Shown: positions 15,505-23,749 of the stretch, in pieces
Position numbering within the stretch: the stretch's first letter is position 1
How the letters are laid out: the number at the start of each line of letters is the position of its first letter
From: Lachnospiraceae bacterium
GTDB taxonomy: Bacteria > Bacillota > Clostridia > Lachnospirales > Lachnospiraceae
DNA length: 37,013 nucleotides
Direction: 5' to 3'
Assembly: GCA_017442865.1 (NCBI GenBank)
Contig: JAFRXK010000034.1
Location: forward strand, 1 to 37,013
Position numbers and translations under genes: made by a program
The notes under the pieces: generated by a model
Databases searched by the model: none
Told to the model about the DNA's origin: nothing
The model's input: the letters and a program-made list of their open reading frames with translations, nothing else

Positions 15505-16868
15505 CAGACGTCCTCGCTTTTTCTTTTAAACAATGCTACAAAAAATCCATCCGTACCATACTCTCCCGGTATCATCTGAATATATCCCGCATCCGGCTCA
15601 TCCGGCTCAATTCCATCCGGCAGCAATTTATTTAACGGCACCGGCTCAAACGGAAGATTTTTTAATATCCATTTGTAATTCTGCACATTTTCCTGTGCTG
15701 TAACAGTGCAGGTACTGTACATAAGATAACCTCCCGGCTTAACGTACTCCCATACAGTTGCAAGAATATTTCTCTGCAGCTTAGCCAGTTCATCTATAGC
15801 TTCTTTTGTAATATTATATTTTATATCAGGCTTCCTGCCTATAATCCCAAGCCCTGAACACGGAAGGTCGGCAATTACTATATCTGCCCCGTTAATCAAT
15901 TCGTCGTCCTTTACAAGTGCATCCTGAACTTTAGGGAACACATTTGCAAAGCCGCACCGTGTAACATTCTCTTCTATTTTTGCAACCTTCGCCGCCGAAA
16001 TATCGCAAGAAATAACCCTGCCGGTGTTATTAAGCTTATCTGCGGCATGCAGACTCTTTCCGCCCGGTGCCGCACAGACATCAATAATTGTATCTTCCTC
16101 TTTTACCGGAAGAATATATCCCGGAAGCATTGATGCAATATCCTGCACCTGAATATAGCCCTTTTTGAACACCCTTAATGCTGTGATTGTTTCTATATTT
16201 TCAAGCATTAATGCGTAGTCTATATATTTATTTTTTTCTGCGGAAATGCCATCCTCCCTGAGCATTTTTATTATTTCATCAGTATCTGCTTTTGATGTAT
16301 TGCATCTTACATAAAGGCTCTTATCCTCAGTAAACCACTTTAATATCTCTTCGGTCTCATCGCCATCATAAAGCGATAAGAAATGCTGCGCAAGCCAAAG
16401 CGGCATTGAATACTTTACCGAAAGATATTTATCATATTCCTTATCCTTATCCGGCAAAATGATACTGTCTTTTTCTCTGGAAATATTTCTTAGTACACCA
16501 TTTACAAAGCCGGACAGATTCTTTAGTCCGCGCTTTTTTACAAGCTTAACCGCCTCATTGCATGCTGCACTGTCCGGAACCGAATCCATAAATATTATCT
16601 GATACACTGACATTCTGAGAATATTAATTATTACAGGACGCTGTTTTTTTGCCGCCTTAACAAACTGCTCCAAAACATAATCAATAAAAATCACCTGTTC
16701 AACAGTTCCTGATGCAAGTCTGGCAATAAACGCCCGCTTTATCTTATCTAAATCAGAATTTTTTTCAAAGCACTCGTTAAGTGAAGTATTTAAATATTTA
16801 CCGTCTTTTAGTACATCTATGATTATGCTTAAGCTTAAATTTCTTAAATCATGACTGATTTCTGCCAC
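15504..16868 (-). CDS. rsmB: 16S rRNA (cytosine967-C5)-methyltransferase RsmB
   Basis: SAM-dependent rRNA methyltransferase, 454 residues. An N-terminal NusB-like RNA-binding domain (about 1-140; AVKLVKKRGLKNLSGFVNGVLRNI) precedes a Rossmann methyltransferase domain with CAAPGGKSLHA (SAM binding), ADLPCSGLG and STCTVTAQEN, which carry the two catalytic Cys residues of m5C enzymes. The start is GTG 16868, 8 nt after GGAGG. It begins 3 nt after the fmt stop and overlaps the rlmN start by one base, so fmt-rsmB-rlmN form a tight unit. Confidence 0.96.
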   Translation of the reverse strand: MAEISHDLRNLSLSIIIDVLKDGKYLNTSLNECFEKNSDLDKIKRAFIARLASGTVEQVIFIDYVLEQFVKAAKKQRPVIINILRMSVYQIIFMDSVPDSAACNEAVKLVKKRGLKNLSGFVNGVLRNISREKDSIILPDKDKEYDKYLSVKYSMPLWLAQHFLSLYDGDETEEILKWFTEDKSLYVRCNTSKADTDEIIKMLREDGISAEKNKYIDYALMLENIETITALRVFKKGYIQVQDIASMLPGYILPVKEEDTIIDVCAAPGGKSLHAADKLNNTGRVISCDISAAKVAKIEENVTRCGFANVFPKVQDALVKDDELINGADIVIADLPCSGLGIIGRKPDIKYNITKEAIDELAKLQRNILATVWEYVKPGGYLMYSTCTVTAQENVQNYKWILKNLPFEPVPLNKLLPDGIEPDEPDAGYIQMIPGEYGTDGFFVALFKRKSEDV

Positions 16869-16871
16869 TGA

Positions 16872-17813
16872 TTATTCCTCCGCGCCGAGTTTCATGCCAC
16901 ATTCAATATGATAGCCTCTTAAAAATGCGTCTGTTGTCATACGCTTCTTGCCTTCAAGCTGCAGCTCCCTTACAACAAGTGCACCTTCTCCTGTTTTCAC
17001 GCAGAAGCAGTCATCCGAAACTGCAATTACTTCTCCGTATTCTCCATCAAATTCCTTGTCAGTGACTTCTGCCTTCCATAGCTTTAATGTCCTTCCATTG
17101 ATGGCAGTATAAGCGCTTGGCCATGGGTCTAAGCCTCTTATAAGTCTTTCTATATAAACTGCAGGCTTACTCCAGTCAATCTTTCCTGTCTGCTTTTTCA
17201 ATATTGGCGAATAACAGGTGTCACCCTCCTGCTTTACTCTCTTAATTGTTCCGTTTTCAATAGCCTCAAGGGTCTTTACCGCCAATGGTCCGCCTATTCT
17301 GCTTAATTTGTCAAAAAGGCTTCCACCTGTATCGTCTGCAGCAATCTGCACATATTCCTTTAAAAGCATATCACCTGTATCGATGCCCTCATCCATATAC
17401 ATGGTCGTAACGCCTGTTTCGGTCTCTCCGTTAATAATTGCCCATTGTATAGGCGCAGATCCTCTGTACATTGGAAGTATTGAGGCATGCACATTTATAC
17501 ATCCATACTTTGGCAAATCAAGTATCTGCTTTGGAAGTATCTGTCCGAAAGCAACAACCACCATCGCATCAGGATTAAGCTTCTTCATCTCTTCATAAAA
17601 CGCCTCATTGCCCCTGATTTTTTCCGGCTGGTATATTTTATCAATGCCATACTCCAAAGCCTTTTCCTTCACAGGCGTCATCTGCATCTGGTTGCCCCTG
17701 CCCTTTGGCTTATCCGGCTGCGTAACTACAGCCATTACATTATGTCGTGCTTCAACCAGCGATTCAAGCACCGGTACCGAAAAGTCCGGCGTTCCCATAA
17801 AAATCAAATTCAT
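16872..17813 (-). CDS. fmt: Methionyl-tRNA formyltransferase
   Basis: Formylates initiator Met-tRNA with 10-formyl-tetrahydrofolate, the first step of bacterial initiation. Length 313. It has MGTPDFSVPVLESL at the start, TQPDKPKGRG, and the catalytic region HASILPMYRGSAPIQWAIINGE with its conserved His, followed by MDEGIDTGDML with the catalytic Asp. The C-terminal OB-fold has IRGLDPWPSAYT. Ribosome binding site GAGGG lies 4 nt before the ATG, rather close. Unusually, 172 bp of tandem repeats separate it from def, which in many genomes is only a few bases away. Confidence 0.97.
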   Translation of the reverse strand: MNLIFMGTPDFSVPVLESLVEARHNVMAVVTQPDKPKGRGNQMQMTPVKEKALEYGIDKIYQPEKIRGNEAFYEEMKKLNPDAMVVVAFGQILPKQILDLPKYGCINVHASILPMYRGSAPIQWAIINGETETGVTTMYMDEGIDTGDMLLKEYVQIAADDTGGSLFDKLSRIGGPLAVKTLEAIENGTIKRVKQEGDTCYSPILKKQTGKIDWSKPAVYIERLIRGLDPWPSAYTAINGRTLKLWKAEVTDKEFDGEYGEVIAVSDDCFCVKTGEGALVVRELQLEGKKRMTTDAFLRGYHIECGMKLGAEE

Positions 17814-17823
17814 AATTCCCTCT

Positions 17824-17996
17824 CTTATTTCTCTGCCGCTTCCACGGCTCCTATGACCTATTCTCTGCTTCTTCCACAGCTCCTATGACCTATTCTCTGC
17901 TTCTTCCACAGCTCCTATGACCTATTCTCTGCTTCTTCCACAGCTCCTGTGGCTTATTCTCTGCCGCTCCAATTGCTCCTGTGGCTTATTCTTCTT
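17824..17996. repeat. 32-bp tandem repeat array in the def-fmt spacer
   Basis: About five and a half units of period 32. Exact unit starts (CCTATTCTCTGCTTCTTCCA) are seen at 17857, 17889 and 17921, with diverged copies on both sides, the last overlapping the def stop codon. A period of 32 rules out a conserved reading frame. One unit junction contains CCACAG-CTC-CTGTGG (17938-17952), a 6-bp hairpin. Each unit read on the transcript carries AGGAG. No distinct spacers are present, so this is not a CRISPR array. Confidence 0.93.
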
Positions 17997-18468
17997 CCAT
18001 CTCCTCAAGCTCTTCGTTGTCATACAGTCTTCCCTCGACCTTATCAACATAAACGATTCCATCAAGATGCTCACACTCATGACATATTGCCCTTGCAAGA
18101 AGCTCTGTACCGGTAAGCTCAAATTCATCCATATTTTCATCAAAAGCTCTTACAGTAACCTTATTAGGACGGGTAACTGTTCCGCTCTTTCCCGGAACAC
18201 TTAAGCAGCCTTCAAATCCTGTCTGCTCTCCCTCTGTCGCAATTATCACCGGATTTATAAGTATAATAGGTCCGTCTCCTATATCAATTACCACTATACG
18301 CTTAAGCATACCTACCTGCGGCGCAGCCAGCCCCACGCCCTCTTCTTCATACATCGTATCCAGCATATCATCAATAAGCTTTGTAATCTTAGGCGTAATC
18401 TCTTTTACTTCCTTACTAACCTTTCTTAATACAGGGTCACCCAATGTTCTTATACTGCGAATTGCCAT
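17986..18468 (-). CDS. def: Peptide deformylase
   Basis: Removes the formyl group from nascent protein N-termini, the partner step to Fmt. It is 160 residues long. The three catalytic motifs are GVGLAAPQVG (44-53), EGCLSVP (metal ligand Cys88) and HECEHLDG (His130, Glu131, His134; metal and general base). The C-terminus is an acidic EELEEMEEE tail. Shine-Dalgarno GGAGG lies 6 nt before the ATG. It lies 16 bp after priA, the common order priA-def-fmt. Confidence 0.97.
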   Translation of the reverse strand: MAIRSIRTLGDPVLRKVSKEVKEITPKITKLIDDMLDTMYEEEGVGLAAPQVGMLKRIVVIDIGDGPIILINPVIIATEGEQTGFEGCLSVPGKSGTVTRPNKVTVRAFDENMDEFELTGTELLARAICHECEHLDGIVYVDKVEGRLYDNEELEEMEEE

Positions 18469-18484
18469 TTTAAGCCTCCATCTT

Positions 18485-20704
18485 TTAATTCATATCAAAT
18501 AATATAATGATATTTTTTGTATCTTTAAATTTTTCTTCTATTGTATTTTTTATATCTGTCATAGTCTGAACCCTTTTTGTCTTAATGAACAGGTTCTTCC
18601 TGAAGACATCATTTATCCTTGAAATAAGCGCATCTGATGGCCCGATAACCTCTATCTCTCCGGCATAATCAGCTTCACTTTTTATTGTTGTTGAAATTCT
18701 GGAAATTATACTGTCTGCAAGATTATAATCAGGTGATGTGACAAGTACAGTCATTAAATGGCTGTAAGGCGGATACCTCAAAAGCTTTCTGAATGATGCT
18801 TCTTCCTCATAGAACTTTTCATAATTCTGTGTCGCAGCAGTCCTTATGCTGAAATTATCCGGATTGTATGTCTGAATCACAACATTTCCCTGTTTACTGC
18901 TTCTGCCGGCTCTTCCTGCCGCCTGTGTAAGCAGCTGGAAGGTCTTCTCTGCCGCAAATATATCATTTGAATTAAGTGAAATATCTGCAGCCAGCGCACC
19001 GACCAGTGTAACGTTCGGGAAATCATGTCCCTTTGCTATCATCTGTGTACCGATTAAAATATCTGCTTTACCATCTGCAAAATCAGATAAAATCTTCTCC
19101 TGCGAACCCTTCTTTGAGGTGGTGTCAAGATCCATCCTGATAACCGAAGCCTCAGGAAACTCCTGCTTTGTAAGCGTCTCCACTTTCTCCGTGCCTATCC
19201 CAAAGCCTGCGATATTCTTTGAGCCGCAAGCCGGACAGATTTTAGGCAGCTTTTGCTCAAATCCGCAGTAATGGCACACCATCCTGCCGTAATTATGTGC
19301 CGTAAGCGTCACATCGCAGTGCGGACATTTTATAGCCTGACCGCACGCCCTGCATGAAACAAAGCCCGAATACCCACGCCTGTTTATAAATAACATAATC
19401 TGCTCATGTCTTTCAAGCTTTTCGGTAATCAGTTCTCTTAATCTGTCAGAGAAAATGCTTCTGTTTCCGTTAAGCAGCTCCTTTCTCATGTCAACAACAT
19501 CAACAATCGGAAGGATACTTCCTTCCTTTGCCCTCTTTGTAAGAGACATAAGCTTATATTCGCCTGAAAGTGCACGGTAATATGTATCTACCGAAGGCGT
19601 TGCCGAGCCCAGTACAACCGAAGCATTGCACATCTGCGCCCTTTTTATTGCAACCTCTCTTGCATGATATCTTGGAGTTGTTTCGCTCTTGTAAGCGCCC
19701 TCATGCTCCTCGTCAATTACAATCAGTCCAAGGTTTTTAAAAGGCGTAAACAGTGCCGAACGCGGACCTACCATAATATCTATATCGCCGTTTTTAGCTC
19801 TCTCAAGCTGGTCATATCGCTCACCGGCAGACAGTCTTGAATTAATCATTGAAACCCTGTCCCCGAACTGGCGGTAAAATCTCATAATTGTCTGGTATGT
19901 AAGCGCAATCTCGGGTATAAGTACTATAACCTGCCTTCCCTGATTTAAGACATGTCTTATCATCTCCATATACACTTCCGTCTTGCCGCTTCCTGTAATT
20001 CCATGAATAAGATATGTGCCATGCCTGTCCTCATCATAATCACGTATGAATGTATCCGCCGAAGCCTGCTGCTGTTCATTTAACAAAACTGCTTCTGTCC
20101 TGCCATAATCAGACTTAACGGCAGTACGGTATATTCTTTCATGATTTATACATATAACAGTATCCTTTTCAAGTGCTTTTATCGTTGCTGCCGATATATT
20201 AAGCTTATGAACAACTATATCATAAGGTATCTCTTTATCGTCAATAAGCTGTGATAAAAGTCTTATCTTTGCTTTATGGTTTTTCTTTGTATATAATGCC
20301 AGCAGCTTTTTTGCTTCTTCCGGTGAAATATTCAGGGTAATATATTTTTTCTCAACCTGTTTCACCTTTTTCTTTACCGGAATAACGGTTTTCAAAGCCT
20401 GTATCATGGTCGAACCATATCTGTCCTTCATCCACGCTGCAAGCTTAATAAGCTGTCCTTCTATCGCTTCCTCGTTCTCCTGAATGCCGAAAATGCTCTT
20501 TATAAGCCCTTCATCATACTCAGCCTTATTGCTTATGCCCGTAACGTATCCCGACCTTATCGAATTTCCGTTGCCGAACGGAACCCTGACCCTACAGCCG
20601 ACCGATACCTTATCCATCAATTCATCAGGTATTTTATATTGAAATGTTTTATCTAATGTAGCCAATGCAATATCAATTATAACATCTGCGTATAATATGG
20701 CCAT
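18485..20704 (-). CDS. priA: Primosomal replication restart helicase PriA
   Basis: Superfamily 2 3'-5' helicase that reloads the replisome at stalled forks. Length 739. The N-terminal DNA-binding region (TFQYKIP, GCRVRVPFG) is followed by Walker A GITGSGKTEVY near residue 238, Walker B IDEEH near 333, and GSATPS. A zinc-binding insertion with eight cysteines runs from about 450 to 500 (CRACG, CPHC, CHYC, CPACG). GTQMIAKGHDFPNV and QAAGRAGR complete the helicase core. Its ATG directly follows the murF stop (TAGATG), with GGAAGGAAAG upstream. Confidence 0.97.
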   Translation of the reverse strand: MAILYADVIIDIALATLDKTFQYKIPDELMDKVSVGCRVRVPFGNGNSIRSGYVTGISNKAEYDEGLIKSIFGIQENEEAIEGQLIKLAAWMKDRYGSTMIQALKTVIPVKKKVKQVEKKYITLNISPEEAKKLLALYTKKNHKAKIRLLSQLIDDKEIPYDIVVHKLNISAATIKALEKDTVICINHERIYRTAVKSDYGRTEAVLLNEQQQASADTFIRDYDEDRHGTYLIHGITGSGKTEVYMEMIRHVLNQGRQVIVLIPEIALTYQTIMRFYRQFGDRVSMINSRLSAGERYDQLERAKNGDIDIMVGPRSALFTPFKNLGLIVIDEEHEGAYKSETTPRYHAREVAIKRAQMCNASVVLGSATPSVDTYYRALSGEYKLMSLTKRAKEGSILPIVDVVDMRKELLNGNRSIFSDRLRELITEKLERHEQIMLFINRRGYSGFVSCRACGQAIKCPHCDVTLTAHNYGRMVCHYCGFEQKLPKICPACGSKNIAGFGIGTEKVETLTKQEFPEASVIRMDLDTTSKKGSQEKILSDFADGKADILIGTQMIAKGHDFPNVTLVGALAADISLNSNDIFAAEKTFQLLTQAAGRAGRSSKQGNVVIQTYNPDNFSIRTAATQNYEKFYEEEASFRKLLRYPPYSHLMTVLVTSPDYNLADSIISRISTTIKSEADYAGEIEVIGPSDALISRINDVFRKNLFIKTKRVQTMTDIKNTIEEKFKDTKNIIILFDMN

Positions 20705-22090
20705 CTACTTTCCTTCCTTAAGCATATTTATTATCTCTCCAAGCTTCATGCCGTTTGAGCCCTTAAATAATAAGACATCCCCCTTACTTACTGTCCTTTT
20801 GAGATATTCATAGGCTTCTGCATTCGCCTTAAAAGAAGCCAGTTCGTAGTTACTTCCGTTCTCTGCTGCAAACTCGCCAAAGCCGTCTGCAATCTTCTCA
20901 CCCATACTTCCGACTGTGATTAATTTGTCTACCTTATGGCTGGCAGCAAATACACCAATCTCTTTATGGAACCTTGGGCTGTCGTCGCCAAGCTCAAGCA
21001 TATCCGCAAGAACCGCTATTTTTCTGCCTGCCGTTTTCATGTTCTCTAAAACACTTATCGCCGCCTTCATTGACGCGGGGCTTGCATTATATGTATCATC
21101 TATTACCCTTATGTCATCAATATCATATATCTGCTGTCTGTTTTTAAATCCTGCAAAATCCTTAAGGCTCTCTGCCGCAGCTTCAAGATCTACATTAAAA
21201 TACCACGCAGCGGTAAGTGCAGCCAGCGCATTCATAACCATATGCTCTCCTATGACCGGAAGCTCAACCTTAACCACCTTACCCTTTATCACTGCATCAA
21301 AGCACATCTTATCCTCAAAATATTCTATGTTTAATGCCTGCATGTCATTATCACTGCCAAGTCCGTAATAAATCACATTGTCAAAAAACTCCCTGCCGTA
21401 CTTTTTAAGCATATCATCATCGCCGTTAAGCACAAGCAGTCCGTCTGCCGAAAGTCCTTTTACTACTGAAAGCTTCTCTTTGCAAGTATTATCCCTTGTC
21501 TTAAACTGTGCAATATGCGCATAGCCTATGTTTGTAACGATAGCAAGGTCCGGTCTTGCCATATCTGTAAGCACTTCCATCTCGCCGAAATCACTTATTC
21601 CAAGCTCAAGCACAGCAATCTCGTCATCACTTTTTATCTCTGAAAGCGTTACCGGAAGTCCTATATCGCTATTGAAATTCTTTGATGTTTTAAATACCTT
21701 ATAGCCTGCCGACAACGCCTGTGCAACCATCTCTCTTGTGGTAGTCTTTCCTACGCTTCCCGTAACCGCCACCACTGGTATATCAAAACGAGACTTGCAG
21801 TATACGCCAAGCATCTGGAGTGCCTTTAATGTATCATCTACCTTTATCCATGCAACATCTCCAAACGGAGCAATATCCTCAGAGGTAAAAACTGCAGCAG
21901 CACCATTTTCAATTGCCTTGTCAATGAATCTGTGCCCGTCCACACGTGCCCCTATAAGCGGTACAAAGATGTCACTGCCCTTCATAACTCTTGAATCAAA
22001 GCTTATGTTAAGAATCAATGTGTTTTCATCTCCGGATATTAATTCTCCGCCTGTACATTTAACTATGTCACTTACCTTTATATTCTCCAT
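20705..22090 (-). CDS. murF: UDP-N-acetylmuramoyl-tripeptide--D-alanyl-D-alanine ligase
   Basis: Cytosolic Mur ligase adding D-Ala-D-Ala to the UDP-MurNAc tripeptide, the last soluble step of peptidoglycan precursor synthesis. P-loop VTGSVGKTTT lies near residue 115; NIGYAHI, DDTYNASPASMKAAI and VLADMLELG are MurF signatures. The likely start is ATG 22090, 5 nt after GGAGG, giving 461 residues; in-frame ATGs at 22093 and 22102 are too close to or overlap the Shine-Dalgarno, and one at 22132 lies upstream of it. A small hairpin (22104-22120) precedes that site. It follows murE by 95 bp and abuts priA. Confidence 0.96.
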   Translation of the reverse strand: MENIKVSDIVKCTGGELISGDENTLILNISFDSRVMKGSDIFVPLIGARVDGHRFIDKAIENGAAAVFTSEDIAPFGDVAWIKVDDTLKALQMLGVYCKSRFDIPVVAVTGSVGKTTTREMVAQALSAGYKVFKTSKNFNSDIGLPVTLSEIKSDDEIAVLELGISDFGEMEVLTDMARPDLAIVTNIGYAHIAQFKTRDNTCKEKLSVVKGLSADGLLVLNGDDDMLKKYGREFFDNVIYYGLGSDNDMQALNIEYFEDKMCFDAVIKGKVVKVELPVIGEHMVMNALAALTAAWYFNVDLEAAAESLKDFAGFKNRQQIYDIDDIRVIDDTYNASPASMKAAISVLENMKTAGRKIAVLADMLELGDDSPRFHKEIGVFAASHKVDKLITVGSMGEKIADGFGEFAAENGSNYELASFKANAEAYEYLKRTVSKGDVLLFKGSNGMKLGEIINMLKEGK

Positions 22091-22103
22091 CATATCCTCC
22101 ATT

Positions 22104-22120
22104 CCGCCTTTATACGGCGG
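22104..22120 (-). promoter_or_regulatory. Intercistronic hairpin abutting the murF ribosome binding site
   Basis: CCGCC (22104-22108), 7-nt loop, GGCGG (22116-22120). On the transcript the GC-only stem ends 3 nt before the GGAGG of murF (22096-22100). No U-run follows. Confidence 0.5.
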
Positions 22121-22185
22121 CATGAACAGCATAAAAGTGATTTCTTTACGCTATTCTTCGGTATACTATATTAAAAAAGCCTGTT

Positions 22186-23685
22186 TTAAAGCTTTTTGTT
22201 ATCTGAATTGTATTCCTTATATGCCTCCAGTGCTGTCTCAACATCACTGAAGTGAAGCTTCTTTCCATCTATCTCCTGAAATTCTTCATGTCCCTTGCCT
22301 GCAATTACCACTAAATCACCCGGTTTAGACCTTAGTATCGCAAATCTTATCGCTGTTCTTCTGTCAGGCAGCTCCAGATAAAATCCATCTGTATGTGCAA
22401 GTCCGATTTTAATGTCCGCAAGAATATTGTCAAGCGGTTCATTCCTCGAATTATCCTCTGTAATGATAGTAAAGTCAGCCAGCCTGCCGCTGACTTTTCC
22501 CATACCTATTCTTCTGTCCCTTGAGCGGTTGCCTCCGCAGCCGAATACACAAACCAGCCTCTTTGGCTTATGCTCCCTGCATGCTGTCAGCATGCTTTCA
22601 AGGCTTGCCTCATTATGCGCATAGTCAACTATAACCTGCAGATTTGCATCTGCTACAACACTCTGCACCCGTCCCGGTACTACAACTGTTTCTATTGCCG
22701 AAAAAAATCTTTTATCAACTCCCATATCCGCACATACCGCAATCGCAGCCATGGAATTATATACATTGAATTTACCCGGCATGAATGTCCTTGCCCTGTA
22801 TTTTACCAGTCCGTCCAGTTCAAATTCTGTCACCGGTCTGTTATCCTCAAGCGCAAATTCACTCTTTACACATCTTAAGGCCGCCTCTTCCCTGTAACCA
22901 TAGGTTATGTACTCGCAGTCTCTGTTCTTCATCATATATAACGAGGCTTTATCGTCAAGATTTACAATTCCCTTCCTTGAAACATCAAACAGCCGCTTCT
23001 TGCACTCCCTGTATTCATCAAAATCATGATGCTCAATTTCGCTTATATGGTCTTTTGTAAGGTTTGTGAATACTCCGTAATCAAATATAATTCCTTCGGT
23101 TCTGTGCCTTTTAAATGCCTGCGAAGATACCTCCATGACCACAGCCCTACAGCCTGACTCAGCCATCTGAAAAAGGGCTTTATTTATCACAAGGGCGTCC
23201 GGTGTGGTATTTTCACAATATGTAAGCTCATCCCCGTTTAAAATGCCTATCGTACCGATAATTCCTGTTTTTATACCGGCACTGTCCAAAATGCTTTTTA
23301 TCATAAATGAAGTGGTTGTCTTGCCCTTAGTACCCGTTATTGCAATTGTGATAAGCCTTTTCGCCGGATTACCATAATAAGCCGCAGCCATATGCGATGC
23401 TGCCTTCTCTGTCGAATCAGTCTTAACAAGCGTTATATTATTTTCCTTAATATAGCCCTCAATGTCCGTAATATCATAATCACTCTGTATTACTACTGCC
23501 GAAGCACCATTCTCAACAGCCGACTTTATATACTCATGTCCATCATAGCTGCTGCCCTTAATACATACAAAAACTGATTCCTTTGCTGCTGTCCGTGAAT
23601 CAAGGCTTATGCTTTCGACATTAATTTCTTCGTCTCCAAAAACCGTCTCACAGACTGTACTGTTTAATAATTCTTTTAGTTTCAA
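22186..23685 (-). CDS. murE: UDP-N-acetylmuramoyl-L-alanyl-D-glutamate--2,6-diaminopimelate ligase
   Basis: Mur ligase adding the third stem-peptide residue. It has SLDSR near the start, P-loop GTKGKTTTSFMI near residue 118, EVSSQAFKRHRTEG, FTNLTKDH, DYAHNEASLESML and the substrate-selecting DNSRNEP near 412. Canonical DAP-adding enzymes have DNPR here; the Arg that contacts meso-diaminopimelate is kept while Pro is Ser, so DAP is the likely substrate. The start is TTG 23685, 8 nt after GGAGG, giving 499 residues. A longer frame to an ATG at 23778 would overlap ftsK. A hairpin (23699-23730) touches the Shine-Dalgarno. Confidence 0.95.
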   Translation of the reverse strand: MKLKELLNSTVCETVFGDEEINVESISLDSRTAAKESVFVCIKGSSYDGHEYIKSAVENGASAVVIQSDYDITDIEGYIKENNITLVKTDSTEKAASHMAAAYYGNPAKRLITIAITGTKGKTTTSFMIKSILDSAGIKTGIIGTIGILNGDELTYCENTTPDALVINKALFQMAESGCRAVVMEVSSQAFKRHRTEGIIFDYGVFTNLTKDHISEIEHHDFDEYRECKKRLFDVSRKGIVNLDDKASLYMMKNRDCEYITYGYREEAALRCVKSEFALEDNRPVTEFELDGLVKYRARTFMPGKFNVYNSMAAIAVCADMGVDKRFFSAIETVVVPGRVQSVVADANLQVIVDYAHNEASLESMLTACREHKPKRLVCVFGCGGNRSRDRRIGMGKVSGRLADFTIITEDNSRNEPLDNILADIKIGLAHTDGFYLELPDRRTAIRFAILRSKPGDLVVIAGKGHEEFQEIDGKKLHFSDVETALEAYKEYNSDNKKL

Positions 23686-23698
23686 TTTATCTTCCTCC

Positions 23699-23730
23699 CA
23701 TGGTCCATATAATAAAATATATGAACCATG
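23699..23730 (-). promoter_or_regulatory. Intercistronic hairpin abutting the murE ribosome binding site
   Basis: CATGGT and ACCATG arms, one C/A mismatch, then CATAT/ATATG, closing an AT loop (23699-23730). On the transcript the stem ends directly at the GGAGG of murE (23694-23698). It occupies most of the 64-bp ftsK-murE gap and has no U-tract. Confidence 0.65.
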
Positions 23731-23749
23731 AGAAAAATGATGAATAATT

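Noticed and set aside
17487..17888. Open frames on the plus strand across the fmt start and the def-fmt repeats
   Set aside because: They have no ribosome binding site or recognisable family, run antisense to fmt, and are kept open by the repeat composition.
17824..17996. Possible CRISPR array
   Set aside because: The 32-bp units are directly abutting with no unique spacers, and there are no cas genes nearby; it is a plain tandem repeat.
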